Source: Bradyrhizobium diazoefficiens (lineage in GTDB: Bacteria > Pseudomonadota > Alphaproteobacteria > Rhizobiales > Xanthobacteraceae). From it: a stretch of DNA of 64,000 nt. The stretch is taken from NCBI RefSeq assembly GCF_016616885.1, contig NZ_CP067102.1:4368501-4432500 (forward strand), in the 5' to 3' direction. Under the pieces are notes generated by a model. The model was not told where the DNA came from, searched no databases, and was given only the letters and a program-made list of their open reading frames with translations. Position numbers and translations under genes: made by a program. This document shows positions 1 through 9,602 of this stretch, in pieces (the first letter of the stretch is position 1; every line of letters starts with the position of its first letter).

Positions 1-63
1 GATGTCACCGGCGCGTTGTTTGCCCGGATCAAGGCCTATCCGATCGCGGACCGCGACGTATGA
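1..63 (+). CDS. sdhE: SdhE (succinate dehydrogenase assembly factor 2), C-terminal end only
   Basis: Only the last 20 codons lie in the window, ending in ...ALFARIKAYPIADRDV and a TGA at 61-63. The frame is open from base 1. Its stop overlaps the ATG of mfd (ATGA), so the two genes are translationally coupled. In alphaproteobacteria the small FAD-assembly factor SdhE commonly lies directly upstream of mfd. The identification rests on that gene order and on the short C-terminal tail, so it is an inference. SdhE would act in the cytoplasm to flavinylate SdhA. Confidence 0.55.
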   Translation, partial: DVTGALFARIKAYPIADRDV

Positions 64-3000
64 AACCGGGAATGAAATCTCCGGCCGAGCTGCTTGCGCC
101 CGGCCGCGCGCTGACGCTTGCCAATGTCGCGGAAGGCGCCGAAGGCCTTGTGATCTCGGACTTGGCGCGCGCCATCGCGGCACGGCCGAAGAAGCCGGCC
201 GTCAGCCTTGCCGTGGTCTGCCGCGACGGGGCTCGGATGCAGCAGCTCGAACGCGCGCTGCAATTCTTCGCGCCCGATCTGCCGGTGCTGACGTTTCCGG
301 CCTGGGACTGCCAGCCCTATGACCGCGTCTCGCCGCATGGCGGCATTCTGGCGCAACGCCTGACCACGCTGGCGCGGCTGGCCTCGCTCACCGGGAGCGA
401 CAAGCCGCTGATCGTGCTGACCACGGTGAACGCCGTGGTGCAGCGCGTGCCCGCGCGCGAGCTGGTCGCGGCGCAGGCACTGTCGGTTGCGCCGGGCAAT
501 GTCGTGCCGATGGACACCATCATCGCCTGGCTCGAGCACAACGGCTACAACCGCTCCTCGACCGTGCGCGAGCCCGGCGAATATGCCGTGCGCGGCGGCA
601 TTCTGGACCTGTTTCCGGCGGGCCTCGAGCAGCCGGTCCGGTTCGACTTCTTCGGCGACAGCCTGGAATCGATCCGCACCTTCGACGCCGAGACCCAGCG
701 CACGCTGCTCGACATGCGCGCGCTCAATCTGGTGCCGATCTCGGAATTCCAGCTCGTCACCGACACCATCCGCCGCTTCCGCATGGGCTATGTCGCCGAG
801 TTCGGCGCACCCGAGCGTGACGATGCGCTGTACGAGGCCGTCAGCGAAGGCCGCCGCCATCCCGGCATGGAGCATTGGCTGCCGCTGTTCCAGGACCGGA
901 TGGACACGCTGTTCGACTATCTGCAAGGGTCCGCCGTCGCCATCGAGCCCCAGGCCGAGGACGCCGTCCGCGAGCGCTTCAAGCAGATCCAGGACTATTA
1001 CGAGGCCCGCCGCGATGCGATGGAGCATCCCGGCGGCGGCGCGATCTACAAGCCGTTGCCGCCTGACCGGCTTTATTTCACCGAGGAAGAATGGACCAGG
1101 CGCCTCGCCGACGTCCCGCTGGCCCGGTTGACGCAGTTCTCCGTGCCGGCCGATGGCACGAGCATTGTCGATGCCGGCGCGCGCAAGGGCCGCGATTTCG
1201 CACCCGAGCGCAACGACACCACCGTCAACGTGTTCGAGTCCGTCGTCAGCCACGTGATGGCGCTGCATGCGAGCCGCAAGAAGGTCGTGATCGCGCTGTG
1301 GAGCGAAGGCTCGCGCGATCGCATGACCTCGATGCTGCGCGACCACAAGCTGGCCCACACCACCAGCGTCAACAGCTGGCGCACGGTGCAGGCCACGCCA
1401 CGCAACGAGACCATGCTCGCCGTGCTCGGCCTCGAAAGCGGTTTCGAGACTGACGAGATCGCGCTGATCAGCGAGCAGGACATCCTGGGCGACCGCCTGG
1501 TGCGCCCGCGCAAGGCGAGCCGCAAGCTCGACAATTTCATCTCCGAGGTGACGAGCCTTGCCGCGGGCGACATCGTCGTCCACGTCGATCACGGCATCGG
1601 CCGCTTCGTCGGCCTGCAGACGCTGGACGTCGCCGGCGCGCCGCATGACTGTCTCGAGCTGCATTACGCCGCCGAGACAAAGCTGTTCCTGCCGGTCGAG
1701 AACATCGAGCTGTTGTCGCGCTACGGCTCCGACCAGACCACGGTCGAGCTGGATCGTCTTGGTGGTTCCGGCTGGCAGACCCGCAAGGCAAAACTCAAGA
1801 ACCGCATCCGCGAGATCGCGGGCGAGCTGATCAAGATCGCCGCCGCGCGCCATCTGCATGAGGCACCCAAGCTGATGGTGCAGCCGGGCGTCTACGACGA
1901 ATTCTGTGCGCGCTTCCCTTATGACGAGACCGAGGACCAGCTCGGCGCCATCGAATCCACCCTGAAGGATCTCGAGCTCGGGCGTCCGATGGATCGGCTG
2001 ATCTGCGGCGACGTCGGCTTTGGCAAGACGGAAGTGGCGCTGCGCGCGGCCTTCGCCGTCGCGCTCGACGGCAGGCAGGTCGCGATCGTGGTGCCGACCA
2101 CGCTCTTGGCGCGCCAGCACTACAGGACCTTTACCGAGCGCTTCAAGGGCTTCCCGGTGAACGTGGCGCAGGCCTCGCGCCTGGTCCCGACCAAGCAGCT
2201 CAACGAGGTCAAGAAGGGCATTGCCGACGGCTCGGTCGACATCGTCGTCGGCACCCATGCGCTGCTCGGCAAGGCGATCAAGTTCCGCGATCTCGGCCTC
2301 GTCATCGTCGACGAGGAGCAGCATTTTGGCGTCACGCACAAGGAGCGGCTGAAGGCACTTCGCGCCGAGGTGCATGTGCTGACGTTGTCGGCGACGCCGA
2401 TTCCGCGCACGCTGCAGCTGGCGCTGACCGGTGTCCGCGAGCTCTCGATCATTGCCTCGCCCCCGGTCGATCGTCTCGCGGTCCGTACCTTCGTGGCCCC
2501 GCACGATCCGCTGATGATCCGCGAGGCGCTGCTGCGCGAGCGCTATCGCGGCGGCCAGGCATTCTACGTGGTGCCGCGCATCGACGACCTCGCCGAGGTC
2601 AAGGACTTCCTCGACAAGAACGTGCCGGAGATGAAGGTCGCGGTCGCGCACGGGCAGATGCCGCCCGCGGTGATCGAAGACATCATGACCGCGTTCTACG
2701 ACGGCAAGTTCGACATCCTGCTGTCGACCACCATCGTGGAATCCGGCCTTGACATTCCCAACGCCAACACGCTGATCGTGCACCGCGCCGACATGTTTGG
2801 CCTCGCGCAGCTCTACCAGCTCCGCGGCCGCGTCGGCCGCTCCAAGCTGCGGGCCTATGCGCTGTTCACGCTGCCGGCGCAGCAGAAGATCACGGCGCAG
2901 GCCGAACGCAGGCTCACCGTGCTGCAATCGCTGGAGACGCTGGGCGCAGGCTTCCAGCTCGCTTCGCACGACCTCGACATTCGCGGCGCCGGCAATCTGC

Positions 3001-3578
3001 TCGGCGAAGAGCAGTCCGGCCACATCAAGGAGGTCGGCTTCGAGCTCTATCAGTCGATGCTGGAGGAGGCGATCGTCAACCTCAAGGCCGGCGTCTCCGA
3101 GCCTGCCGCCGACCGCTGGTCACCGACCATCACCATCGGGATGCCCGTGCTCATTCCCGAGGATTATGTCGGCGATCTCTCGGTGCGGCTGTCGCTGTAC
3201 CGGCGGCTGGCCGATCTCGACAGCGAGGAGGAGATCGAGAATTTTGGCGCCGAGATGCGCGACCGCTTCGGCGTGCTGCCGGACGAGGTGCGCTATCTCT
3301 TCAAGGTCGCCGCGATCAAGGCATTCTGCCGCCAGGCCAATGTCGGGAAGATCGATGCCGGCCCGAAGGGCGCGGTCATCAGCTTCCGCGACAATTCCTT
3401 CGCCCATCCCGAGCGTCTGGTGACCTTCATCCGCAGCTACGGCCAGGCAGCGAAGGTGCGCCCCGACATGAAGGTGGTGTTCCTGCAGGACTGGGAGACG
3501 CCGGAAGAGCGCCTCGCCGGCACAACCGAGATCATGCGCCAGCTGGCGCAGCTCGCGCAGAAAAAGAAGGCGGCGTAG
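60..3578 (+). CDS. mfd: Transcription-repair coupling factor Mfd
   Basis: This is a superfamily 2 DNA translocase that removes RNA polymerase stalled at lesions and recruits UvrA. The 1172 residues match the family's usual length of about 1150. Order: UvrB-homology region at about 1-350, RNA polymerase-interacting domain with HVDHGIGRFVG near residue 510, Walker A GDVGFGKTE near 649, DEEQ box (VIVDEEQHFG) near 750, motif VI-like QLRGRVGRS near 920, and the C-terminal UvrA-masking domain. The first ATG overlaps the upstream sdhE stop by 4 nt, which fixes the start. Nothing is truncated. The gene is followed by an inverted-repeat element and converges on the next gene. Confidence 0.97.
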   Translation: MKPGMKSPAELLAPGRALTLANVAEGAEGLVISDLARAIAARPKKPAVSLAVVCRDGARMQQLERALQFFAPDLPVLTFPAWDCQPYDRVSPHGGILAQRLTTLARLASLTGSDKPLIVLTTVNAVVQRVPARELVAAQALSVAPGNVVPMDTIIAWLEHNGYNRSSTVREPGEYAVRGGILDLFPAGLEQPVRFDFFGDSLESIRTFDAETQRTLLDMRALNLVPISEFQLVTDTIRRFRMGYVAEFGAPERDDALYEAVSEGRRHPGMEHWLPLFQDRMDTLFDYLQGSAVAIEPQAEDAVRERFKQIQDYYEARRDAMEHPGGGAIYKPLPPDRLYFTEEEWTRRLADVPLARLTQFSVPADGTSIVDAGARKGRDFAPERNDTTVNVFESVVSHVMALHASRKKVVIALWSEGSRDRMTSMLRDHKLAHTTSVNSWRTVQATPRNETMLAVLGLESGFETDEIALISEQDILGDRLVRPRKASRKLDNFISEVTSLAAGDIVVHVDHGIGRFVGLQTLDVAGAPHDCLELHYAAETKLFLPVENIELLSRYGSDQTTVELDRLGGSGWQTRKAKLKNRIREIAGELIKIAAARHLHEAPKLMVQPGVYDEFCARFPYDETEDQLGAIESTLKDLELGRPMDRLICGDVGFGKTEVALRAAFAVALDGRQVAIVVPTTLLARQHYRTFTERFKGFPVNVAQASRLVPTKQLNEVKKGIADGSVDIVVGTHALLGKAIKFRDLGLVIVDEEQHFGVTHKERLKALRAEVHVLTLSATPIPRTLQLALTGVRELSIIASPPVDRLAVRTFVAPHDPLMIREALLRERYRGGQAFYVVPRIDDLAEVKDFLDKNVPEMKVAVAHGQMPPAVIEDIMTAFYDGKFDILLSTTIVESGLDIPNANTLIVHRADMFGLAQLYQLRGRVGRSKLRAYALFTLPAQQKITAQAERRLTVLQSLETLGAGFQLASHDLDIRGAGNLLGEEQSGHIKEVGFELYQSMLEEAIVNLKAGVSEPAADRWSPTITIGMPVLIPEDYVGDLSVRLSLYRRLADLDSEEEIENFGAEMRDRFGVLPDEVRYLFKVAAIKAFCRQANVGKIDAGPKGAVISFRDNSFAHPERLVTFIRSYGQAAKVRPDMKVVFLQDWETPEERLAGTTEIMRQLAQLAQKKKAA

Positions 3579-3587
3579 GCAAGGTGC

Positions 3588-3680
3588 CGTAGGGTGGATT
3601 AGCCGAAGGCGTAATCCACCTCTTTTGTCACTGCGGATGCGAACAGTGGTGGGTTACGCCTTCGGCTAACCCACCCTACG
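3588..3680. repeat. Palindromic intergenic repeat, possible bidirectional terminator
   Basis: A left arm beginning GTAGGGTGGATTAGCCGAAG is answered about 50 bases later by its near-perfect reverse complement ending in CTTCGGCTAACCCACCCTAC. The element fills the gap between two convergent genes. Such 'TAGGGTGG...CCACCCTA' elements are dispersed in many rhizobial genomes. Here it could also end both transcripts, although no T-tract is present. Confidence 0.75.
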
Positions 3681-3685
3681 AAACC

Positions 3686-4930
3686 TTACGACGCCGCCCT
3701 CGACGCGTCGGCTGACAGCCGCCCGAGCAGCGACCTTGCCGTATCCGACGTCGACAGCGAATCCACGCTGACGACGGGATCGCTGCGCATCTCGTGCTTG
3801 CCGTTCGATGTGTGCTTCATCACCGCCGACAAACGGCGGGCGATCATATGGGCCGTGCGGAAATCGGTCTCGGCAAACACCACGATCACCGAGCCGTCTT
3901 TCTGCGCGACACCAAAGTCCATCTGCCGCATCAGACGGCTGAGGATGCGCGCGGCATCCAGTTGCGCGCGGGGATTGCCGGGATCGAAGGCGAAGCGCGC
4001 CACCGACAGGCCACCGCCGCGGGCAAGCGTCTGCTCGACCGCCTTGGCAAAATCACGGGCGAAGGCTTCGACCGTCAACAGGCCGCTGCGCGGGTCGAGC
4101 CAGCCGCCGGCGTCGATCGAGCGCAGCGTGCGGCTCAATTGCGCTTCCATCGCGTGCTGGCGGATCAAAGGCAGCGCGTTGGCGGCGACCTTCGCGGGCT
4201 CGCCTGCGATCAGTTCGAGATTGGGCAGGTCGTAGCTCTGGGTAAGCTGGTGCGCGGTGACGACCACGGGCAGGTTGCGGAAGCGCGTATCCTCCGCGAG
4301 CACCGTGAGGAAGGCGTCGGTGACGCGCGGGGTGAAACCGTCCGAGAGCACGACGCCGTCGATGTCGCGGGTGTTGAGATGTTTTGCGGCGGCCTCGATC
4401 GAGAGCGCGCCGACCACGCCGGTGCGCTCGCCGAGTGCGACGGAGAGGGCAGGATAAGCCGCGCCGCGGCCGATCAAGAGCACGATGGCATCGCGCACCG
4501 GATCGGTCTCCGGCAGCGCGACCTTCACCTCCGGCAGCCGGCGCAGCACCGTGGCATGCAGCGTGCGGACGCGGATCGCGGCGCGCAAGCGTGCGATCAG
4601 GCGTTCGGCAGTCCCACTGCGCGAGGCGAAGGGCAGCGCGTTGTGAGGCAGCGGGCCTTGCGCATCCAGCGCGACCAGCGGGAGATAGAGCGGCTGATCG
4701 GCGATCTTCTTGGCGAGCAAAGCCATATGCGGCTCGTGCCCGCCGGACATCGCGGCAAGGACGGCGGCCGGCTGAACCTGCTCGACAGCGCGCGCCGCGC
4801 TCGCCCAATCGCTGTCGACGACGGGAAAGAGACGGGCCTCGTCCAGCGCCGCCATGAAGGCGGGGCGCTCGGCGTTGGACACAAACAGGATCGGGCCCGC
4901 CTGGGACATTCGGAAACTCTGATCACGCAA
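3686..4930 (-). CDS. PleD-like protein with degenerate receiver and GGDEF domains
   Basis: The 414 residues read as two receiver-like alpha/beta segments (about 12-125 and 150-260) followed by a GGDEF-like domain (about 285-395), the layout of PleD. The signature is lost: where RYGGDEF would stand the protein has QKDGSVIVVFAETD, so both glycines and the D/E metal ligands are missing and diguanylate cyclase activity is unlikely. The receiver segments also lack a clear phosphoacceptor aspartate. It may act as a c-di-GMP-independent scaffold or regulator. The start is uncertain, since Met8 (MSQAGP) is an alternative. It converges on mfd and lies downstream of an adenylate-forming enzyme in the same direction, 64 bp away. 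Confidence 0.6.
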   Translation of the reverse strand: MRDQSFRMSQAGPILFVSNAERPAFMAALDEARLFPVVDSDWASAARAVEQVQPAAVLAAMSGGHEPHMALLAKKIADQPLYLPLVALDAQGPLPHNALPFASRSGTAERLIARLRAAIRVRTLHATVLRRLPEVKVALPETDPVRDAIVLLIGRGAAYPALSVALGERTGVVGALSIEAAAKHLNTRDIDGVVLSDGFTPRVTDAFLTVLAEDTRFRNLPVVVTAHQLTQSYDLPNLELIAGEPAKVAANALPLIRQHAMEAQLSRTLRSIDAGGWLDPRSGLLTVEAFARDFAKAVEQTLARGGGLSVARFAFDPGNPRAQLDAARILSRLMRQMDFGVAQKDGSVIVVFAETDFRTAHMIARRLSAVMKHTSNGKHEMRSDPVVSVDSLSTSDTARSLLGRLSADASRAAS

Positions 4931-4994
4931 TTGATGCTGCGCAATCTAGTCCGGCCGCCTTAATGCAGCGTCAATGCTTCAGGCGAAGCTGGGG

Positions 4995-6497
4995 TCAAAC
5001 CGGTCCGGAGCGGTCGCGAAAAGCCTCGACCATCAGGGGGTTAAGGCCAAGCTCGCTGAGCGCCTCGCGGGCGCGGGTATTGTCCTGGGCCCGGCCGGCC
5101 AGCCGGTGGCCCGAGAGGCGGTCGGGCAGGGCCGTCAGCAGCGCGCCCTGGCCGAGCCGGCGCGCCCATTCCTGGAGGTCGTTGGAGAGGAAGCGATAGC
5201 CACCGACCGCCATGATGCCGGAGGGCGGCGCGGTGATGCAGATCGCGCCGTTGGCGCGGTCGATCCGCGCGGCATAGCCGGTGTCGACATAGTCGCGCGG
5301 CGGCTGTGCCGTCAGCGTCTCGCCGACCGGCTGCGGCGGCGCGTAGGCCGCGATCGGCACCATCGGGCCGCGCAGGCCGAGCGTGCCCTTGGGGGTCAGC
5401 AGAATTTCGCCGGCGATCGAGGAGCCGGCTTGCTCGCGCGGGGCGCCATGCGGTCCGGGCATCACCGCCACCGGCATGCCGTCCTCGCCGCGCCGGGCGC
5501 CGAACAGCCCGGCCTCGCCGAACAGATAGACGTCCGTGAGCGGCGCATGCGGCGCGATCCAGGCTTCGCTTGCGGCCACCTGCTCGGGCGCGCGCCAGAG
5601 CCCGATGACGTTGCGCAAGGTCGGCATCCGCGCCCCTAGACCGGAATCGCCAAGCCGCAGCGCGAGCTGTGCCGGCGCGATCAGCACGTCGCAGGCGTGC
5701 TCGTTGATCTGCTGCTCCAGCACCTCGCTCTCGAACGGATGGTGCAGCGCCAGCGTGCCGCCGCAGAGCAGCCACACGGCGAGCGAGGAGGCGAGGCCCG
5801 CAAAGGACATCGGCGCGAACGCCGACATCACGGTCGCGCCTTGCTGGATGTCGGCTTCCAGCGACATTGCGAGGCCGCCCGCGATCAGGCTGAAATGCGG
5901 CCGCGGCACCGGGCGAAAGCCCTCCGCCGTGACGTCGAAGGAGATCATCGCCGCCTTGCGACCGTCCTGGATCACGGCGCGCGTGGTGCCGGCCGGGCGC
6001 GCGAGCACCTCGTCGAGCGAGGCCATGCCCTCCGGCAAATCAGCGCCGAAGCCGAAGACGTGGCGGATCGAGAAGGCCTCGGCGGCTGCGTGCATCGCGA
6101 GGTCGGAATAGCTGACGCCGTCGACCTTGCTCATGGTGACAATGGCGCGCGCCGCGGTGCGGTTGAGCGCGGCCGCCAGCTCCGCCTGCCGCCACAGCAG
6201 CGGCAGCACGGCAACCACGAGGCCGGCGCGATGGGCGGCGAGCACCGTCAGCACGAACTCGACCGTCGCCGGCAACTGGATCGCGATCACCGAATTGGCC
6301 GGCAGGCCCGATTCGACGAAATGCGCCGACAGCGCATCGATGGCGGTGTCGGCCTCGGCGTAAGTCAGCCGCCGCGGCTGGTGGCCGGTGATGCGGGATT
6401 TGTTGAGAGGATCGAGCAGAGCGGGCGCGTGCGGCTGCCGCATCAGCGTCCGCTGGAACAGCGTGTCGAGCGTCGGCGATACGGCTGGCTGGTTCAC
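4995..6497 (-). CDS. Class I adenylate-forming (acyl-CoA ligase-like) protein, degenerate
   Basis: The overall layout is that of acyl-CoA/amino-acid ligases: an N-terminal domain with LTYAEADTAIDALSAHF, an A5-like YLFGEAGLF, an A7-like DYVDTGYAARID, and a small C-terminal domain. Key motifs are missing. The A3 phosphate loop (YTSGTTGxPK) is replaced by MISFDVTAEGF, and the C-terminal A10 lysine motif is not seen. It may bind acyl-AMP-like ligands without catalysis, or be a diverged ligase. The start is uncertain: GTG at 6497 lies just after the stop of the upstream binding-protein gene, and GTG at 6530 would overlap that gene by 29 bp. It appears cotranscribed with the gene at 6502-8376. Confidence 0.65.
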   Translation of the reverse strand: MNQPAVSPTLDTLFQRTLMRQPHAPALLDPLNKSRITGHQPRRLTYAEADTAIDALSAHFVESGLPANSVIAIQLPATVEFVLTVLAAHRAGLVVAVLPLLWRQAELAAALNRTAARAIVTMSKVDGVSYSDLAMHAAAEAFSIRHVFGFGADLPEGMASLDEVLARPAGTTRAVIQDGRKAAMISFDVTAEGFRPVPRPHFSLIAGGLAMSLEADIQQGATVMSAFAPMSFAGLASSLAVWLLCGGTLALHHPFESEVLEQQINEHACDVLIAPAQLALRLGDSGLGARMPTLRNVIGLWRAPEQVAASEAWIAPHAPLTDVYLFGEAGLFGARRGEDGMPVAVMPGPHGAPREQAGSSIAGEILLTPKGTLGLRGPMVPIAAYAPPQPVGETLTAQPPRDYVDTGYAARIDRANGAICITAPPSGIMAVGGYRFLSNDLQEWARRLGQGALLTALPDRLSGHRLAGRAQDNTRAREALSELGLNPLMVEAFRDRSGPV

Positions 6498-6501
6498 GGC
6501 G

Positions 6502-8376
6502 TCACTTCGCTGGACTGGCTTGAGACTCACCCTTCGACCACCAGGTCTCCGGCAGATAGCCGGACAACGCGGTGGTCGATGGCCGTTCTATCCGATTCCA
6601 GCGCGCGATCCATTGCTCGGATACGTTAAACAGGGGGATTGTGTAGAAGCCCGCGATCAAAGCGCGGTCGAGCGCCCGCACAGCCGCGACAAAATCCGTA
6701 TGATCACGGGCCTCCAGCAGCGCCTTGATCATGGCGTCGACGGCGGGATCCCTGGCGCCCATATAGTTGCGGGTGCCCGGATTGTCGGCGGCAGCACTAC
6801 CCCAATAGAAATACTGCTCGTTGCCGGGCGACAGCGACTGGTCCCAGCGGTTCTGGATCATGTCGAACTCGTAGGCGAGCCGGCGCTGGTCGAACTGCAC
6901 CGGATCGACCGCGCGTACGCTCGGCGCGATGCCGGCGCGCTTGAGGTCGCGCTGGAAGGCGAGCGCGATGCGCTCCTGGTCGCGGGTCGTCACCAGGATC
7001 TCGAAGGTGAAGGGCGCTTTGGTCACGCGGTTGCGCAGCACGGTGCCGTCGAGATCGTAACCGGCGTCGGACAGCAGCTTGAGCGCCGCGCGCAGCGTCG
7101 TCCGGTCGCGCCCCGAGCCGTCAGTGACGGGAAGCCGGTAGCTGCCATCCATGATATCCGGCGGGATCTGCGCGGCAAAAGGCTTTAGCAGCTCGCGTTC
7201 GCGCGCATCCGCAGGCCGCGCATAGGCAGACAGGTCGGAGCCTGCAAAGTAGCCGGCGACGCGCGAATAGAGCGAGAAGAAATAGTTGCGGTTGACCAGC
7301 TCGAAATCGAACAGCAGCGTCAGCGCCTGGCGCACGCGGATGTCGGCGAAGATCGGACGGCGGGTGTTGAACACCAGGAATTCCGAGGGCTGTGGCACGC
7401 CGGGCTTGATGGTGTCGCGGATCACGTCGCCGTTTCTGGCGGCCGGAAAATCGTAGCCGTCGTGCCAGCGCAACGGCTCGTTCTCGACGCGGAAATCATA
7501 GAGGCCGCGCTTGAAGGCTTCGAACTGGCCATTGGCCTCGCGAAAATAGTCGAGCCGGACCTCATCGAAATTGAAGAGGCCGCGATTGACGGGTAAGTCG
7601 CGGCCCCAATAATCGGGGTTGCGCGTCAAGGTCACGCTCGCGCCCGGCTTCACCGCCGTGACGCGGTACGGGCCCGAGGCGATCGGCCCGGTCAGCGTGG
7701 TCGCCTCGAAGGTGGCGACATCGACGGCGTGCTTCGGCAGGATCGGCATCAGGCCGAGGATCAACGGCAGCTCGCGGTCGTTGGCGCCAGCAAGGTCGAA
7801 GTGGACGGTGAGGGGATCGGGCGTCTCGGCCTTGGCGACCTTGGCATAATATTGCCGGAGGTTGGGACGGCCGTGGTCGCGCAACAGCTGCCAGGAGAAC
7901 AGCACGTCCTCGGCAAGCACCGGCTTGCCGTCGGAAAAACGGGCGCGGGGATCGAGACGGAACGTGACGTAGCTTCGTTCGTCGTCAGTCTCGACGGATC
8001 TGGCGAGCAGGCCGTAGAGCGTGAACGGCTCGTCCTGGCCGCGCGCCAGCAGGCTCTCGACCACGTAGTTGCGGATCGGCTGCACGGCCAATCCCTTCAC
8101 GATGAACGGATTGAGGCTGTCGAAGGTGCCGAGGATGCCCCAGGTCAGCCGGCCGCCTTTGGGGGCATCAGGGTTGGCATAGGGCATGTGGGTGAAATCG
8201 GCCGGCAGCGCCGGCTTGCCGTGCATGGCGATCGCGTGGGCCTCCTCGGCCCGCGCACCGCCGACCGATAGCCCCAGTGCGAGGACCAAGATCGTGAGGG
8301 CCAAGATCGCGAGGACAACAGGGAGACTGCAACGGCGGACACCGGGACCCTCGAGCAGGCGCAGGAACATGAACAT
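6502..8376 (-). CDS. Peptide-type ABC transporter substrate-binding protein (YejA-like, SBP family 5)
   Basis: This is a 624-residue periplasmic binding protein of family 5. An unusually long N-terminal signal (hydrophobic stretch at about residues 18-40, ending GGARA) is followed by HAIAMHGKPALPADF and PKGGRLTWGILGTFDSLNPF, the typical start of the YejA/OppA fold. The LTWGxxGTFDSLNPF region and the C-terminal YxxPLFNV segment are characteristic. No permease or ATPase gene is adjacent, so it is an orphan binding protein or supplies a distant transporter. The downstream adenylate-forming gene follows within a few bases, which suggests one transcript. Substrate is not predictable beyond oligopeptide-like compounds. 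Confidence 0.85.
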   Translation of the reverse strand: MFMFLRLLEGPGVRRCSLPVVLAILALTILVLALGLSVGGARAEEAHAIAMHGKPALPADFTHMPYANPDAPKGGRLTWGILGTFDSLNPFIVKGLAVQPIRNYVVESLLARGQDEPFTLYGLLARSVETDDERSYVTFRLDPRARFSDGKPVLAEDVLFSWQLLRDHGRPNLRQYYAKVAKAETPDPLTVHFDLAGANDRELPLILGLMPILPKHAVDVATFEATTLTGPIASGPYRVTAVKPGASVTLTRNPDYWGRDLPVNRGLFNFDEVRLDYFREANGQFEAFKRGLYDFRVENEPLRWHDGYDFPAARNGDVIRDTIKPGVPQPSEFLVFNTRRPIFADIRVRQALTLLFDFELVNRNYFFSLYSRVAGYFAGSDLSAYARPADARERELLKPFAAQIPPDIMDGSYRLPVTDGSGRDRTTLRAALKLLSDAGYDLDGTVLRNRVTKAPFTFEILVTTRDQERIALAFQRDLKRAGIAPSVRAVDPVQFDQRRLAYEFDMIQNRWDQSLSPGNEQYFYWGSAAADNPGTRNYMGARDPAVDAMIKALLEARDHTDFVAAVRALDRALIAGFYTIPLFNVSEQWIARWNRIERPSTTALSGYLPETWWSKGESQASPAK

Positions 8377-8635
8377 TCGGACACGTTGATTCGAGGGTCG
8401 GCGCGCCTGAATCCTATCACAGGGATTTCACTGGGCGCCGGCCCGGATGCGGCCAAAGACGCTTGTCGGCATTGATCTTTCCGTCGACCACGCTAAGAAG
8501 GCACCCGATCGCGCAAGAGCGCCGAGCCCGTCACTTATCTGCCTCAATTGACGGGGAGAGAGCCGCGCCCAAGGCGGCTTTGTTCGGCGCTTAGGAGCGG
8601 TTCGGGCGCTTCCCGTTCAGAAAGGGTTTTCTGCA

Positions 8636-9445
8636 ATGAATTTCCGTTATTTGGCCGCGTCCGTCCGGCCGCGCGGGCGACTTCTCGCCCTGTTGACGGC
8701 GACGGCATTGGTCGTCCCGTTTGCCGCTGAGGCCCAGGCTCCCTCGCCGACGCCAAAGGCAGCGCCGAAGGCCGCTCCGAAGGCTGCCCCCAAGGCTCCG
8801 GCTGCGGCCCCCGCGCCGGCTCCCCAGGCGCAGCAGCCCCCGGCCCAGCCGGGTGCTCCGGCAGCGCAGGGCGCCCAGCCCGCGGATCAGCAGATCCAGC
8901 TGATCTACGCCCCCTGGACCAAGTTCTGCCTCAAAGGCCAGGATGCCAACGCCAAGCAGGTCTGCTTCACCGGCAAGGACGGTCGCATCGAATCGGGCCA
9001 GCCTGTCATCGCGGCCGTGATCATCGAGCCGGAAGGCGAGCCCAAGAAGATCCTGCGCGTGACGCTGCCGCTCGGCATGCAGCTCGTGCACGGCACCCGC
9101 ATCATCGTCGACAACAACCCGCCGCTGCAGAGCCCGTATGTGATCTGCTTCCAGAACGGCTGCATGTCGGACTACGAGGCCACACCCGAGCTCCTCGCCA
9201 ACTTGAAGAAGGGTCAGAACCTCGTGGTGCAGGCGATCAACGCCAACGGTGCGCCGCTGACCCTGCCGCTGCCGCTCGCCGGCGAATTCCAGAAGGCCTA
9301 TGACGGTCCGCCGACCGATCCGAAGGTGTTCGAGGAAACCCAGAAGAAGCTCCAGGAAGAGCTTCAGAAGAAAGCTGACGAACAGCGCAAGAAGCTCGAG
9401 CAGCAGGGTGGCGCGCCCGGCGCACCCCCGACCGCTCAGAAGTAA
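8636..9445 (+). CDS. Invasion-associated locus B (IalB) family secreted protein
   Basis: The 269-residue protein has a signal peptide at about 1-34 (cleavage near AEAQA), then a low-complexity Ala/Pro/Lys linker with repeated AAPK units (about 35-85). The IalB domain follows, with WTKFCLKG, KQVCFTGKDGR, TLPLGMQLVHGTRI and YVICFQNGCMSDYEA. The paired cysteines fit periplasmic disulfides. The C terminus is a charged coiled-coil-like segment (EETQKKLQEELQKKADEQRKK). IalB proteins are common in alphaproteobacteria and linked to envelope function or host-cell entry; no specific role can be read here. The gene is a single unit with its own terminator directly downstream. Confidence 0.88.
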   Translation: MNFRYLAASVRPRGRLLALLTATALVVPFAAEAQAPSPTPKAAPKAAPKAAPKAPAAAPAPAPQAQQPPAQPGAPAAQGAQPADQQIQLIYAPWTKFCLKGQDANAKQVCFTGKDGRIESGQPVIAAVIIEPEGEPKKILRVTLPLGMQLVHGTRIIVDNNPPLQSPYVICFQNGCMSDYEATPELLANLKKGQNLVVQAINANGAPLTLPLPLAGEFQKAYDGPPTDPKVFEETQKKLQEELQKKADEQRKKLEQQGGAPGAPPTAQK

Positions 9446-9467
9446 TCGGGCCCAGATCCCGGACATG

Positions 9468-9497
9468 AAAAAGGCGCTCGTTCGAGCGCCTTTTTTG
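9468..9497 (+). terminator. Rho-independent terminator of the IalB gene
   Basis: AAGGCGCTCG/TTCGAGCGCC forms a compact GC-rich hairpin followed by TTTTTTG. It starts 22 bp after the stop codon. A clear intrinsic terminator. Confidence 0.9.
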
Positions 9498-9602
9498 CTG
9501 GGTTCTGATGGTCAGCAACTTCCGAGGATCGAACGGTTTCGCTTGAAGGGCTCCGTCCACCTCTCCCCGTCGGGGAGATGTGATCGAACGAGCCTCGTCG
9601 CT

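Noticed and set aside
36-3023. 995-codon open frame on the minus strand across mfd
   Set aside because: It is antisense to a complete mfd, has no family features and is rich in His, Arg and Asp codons, the usual mirror of GC-rich coding sequence.
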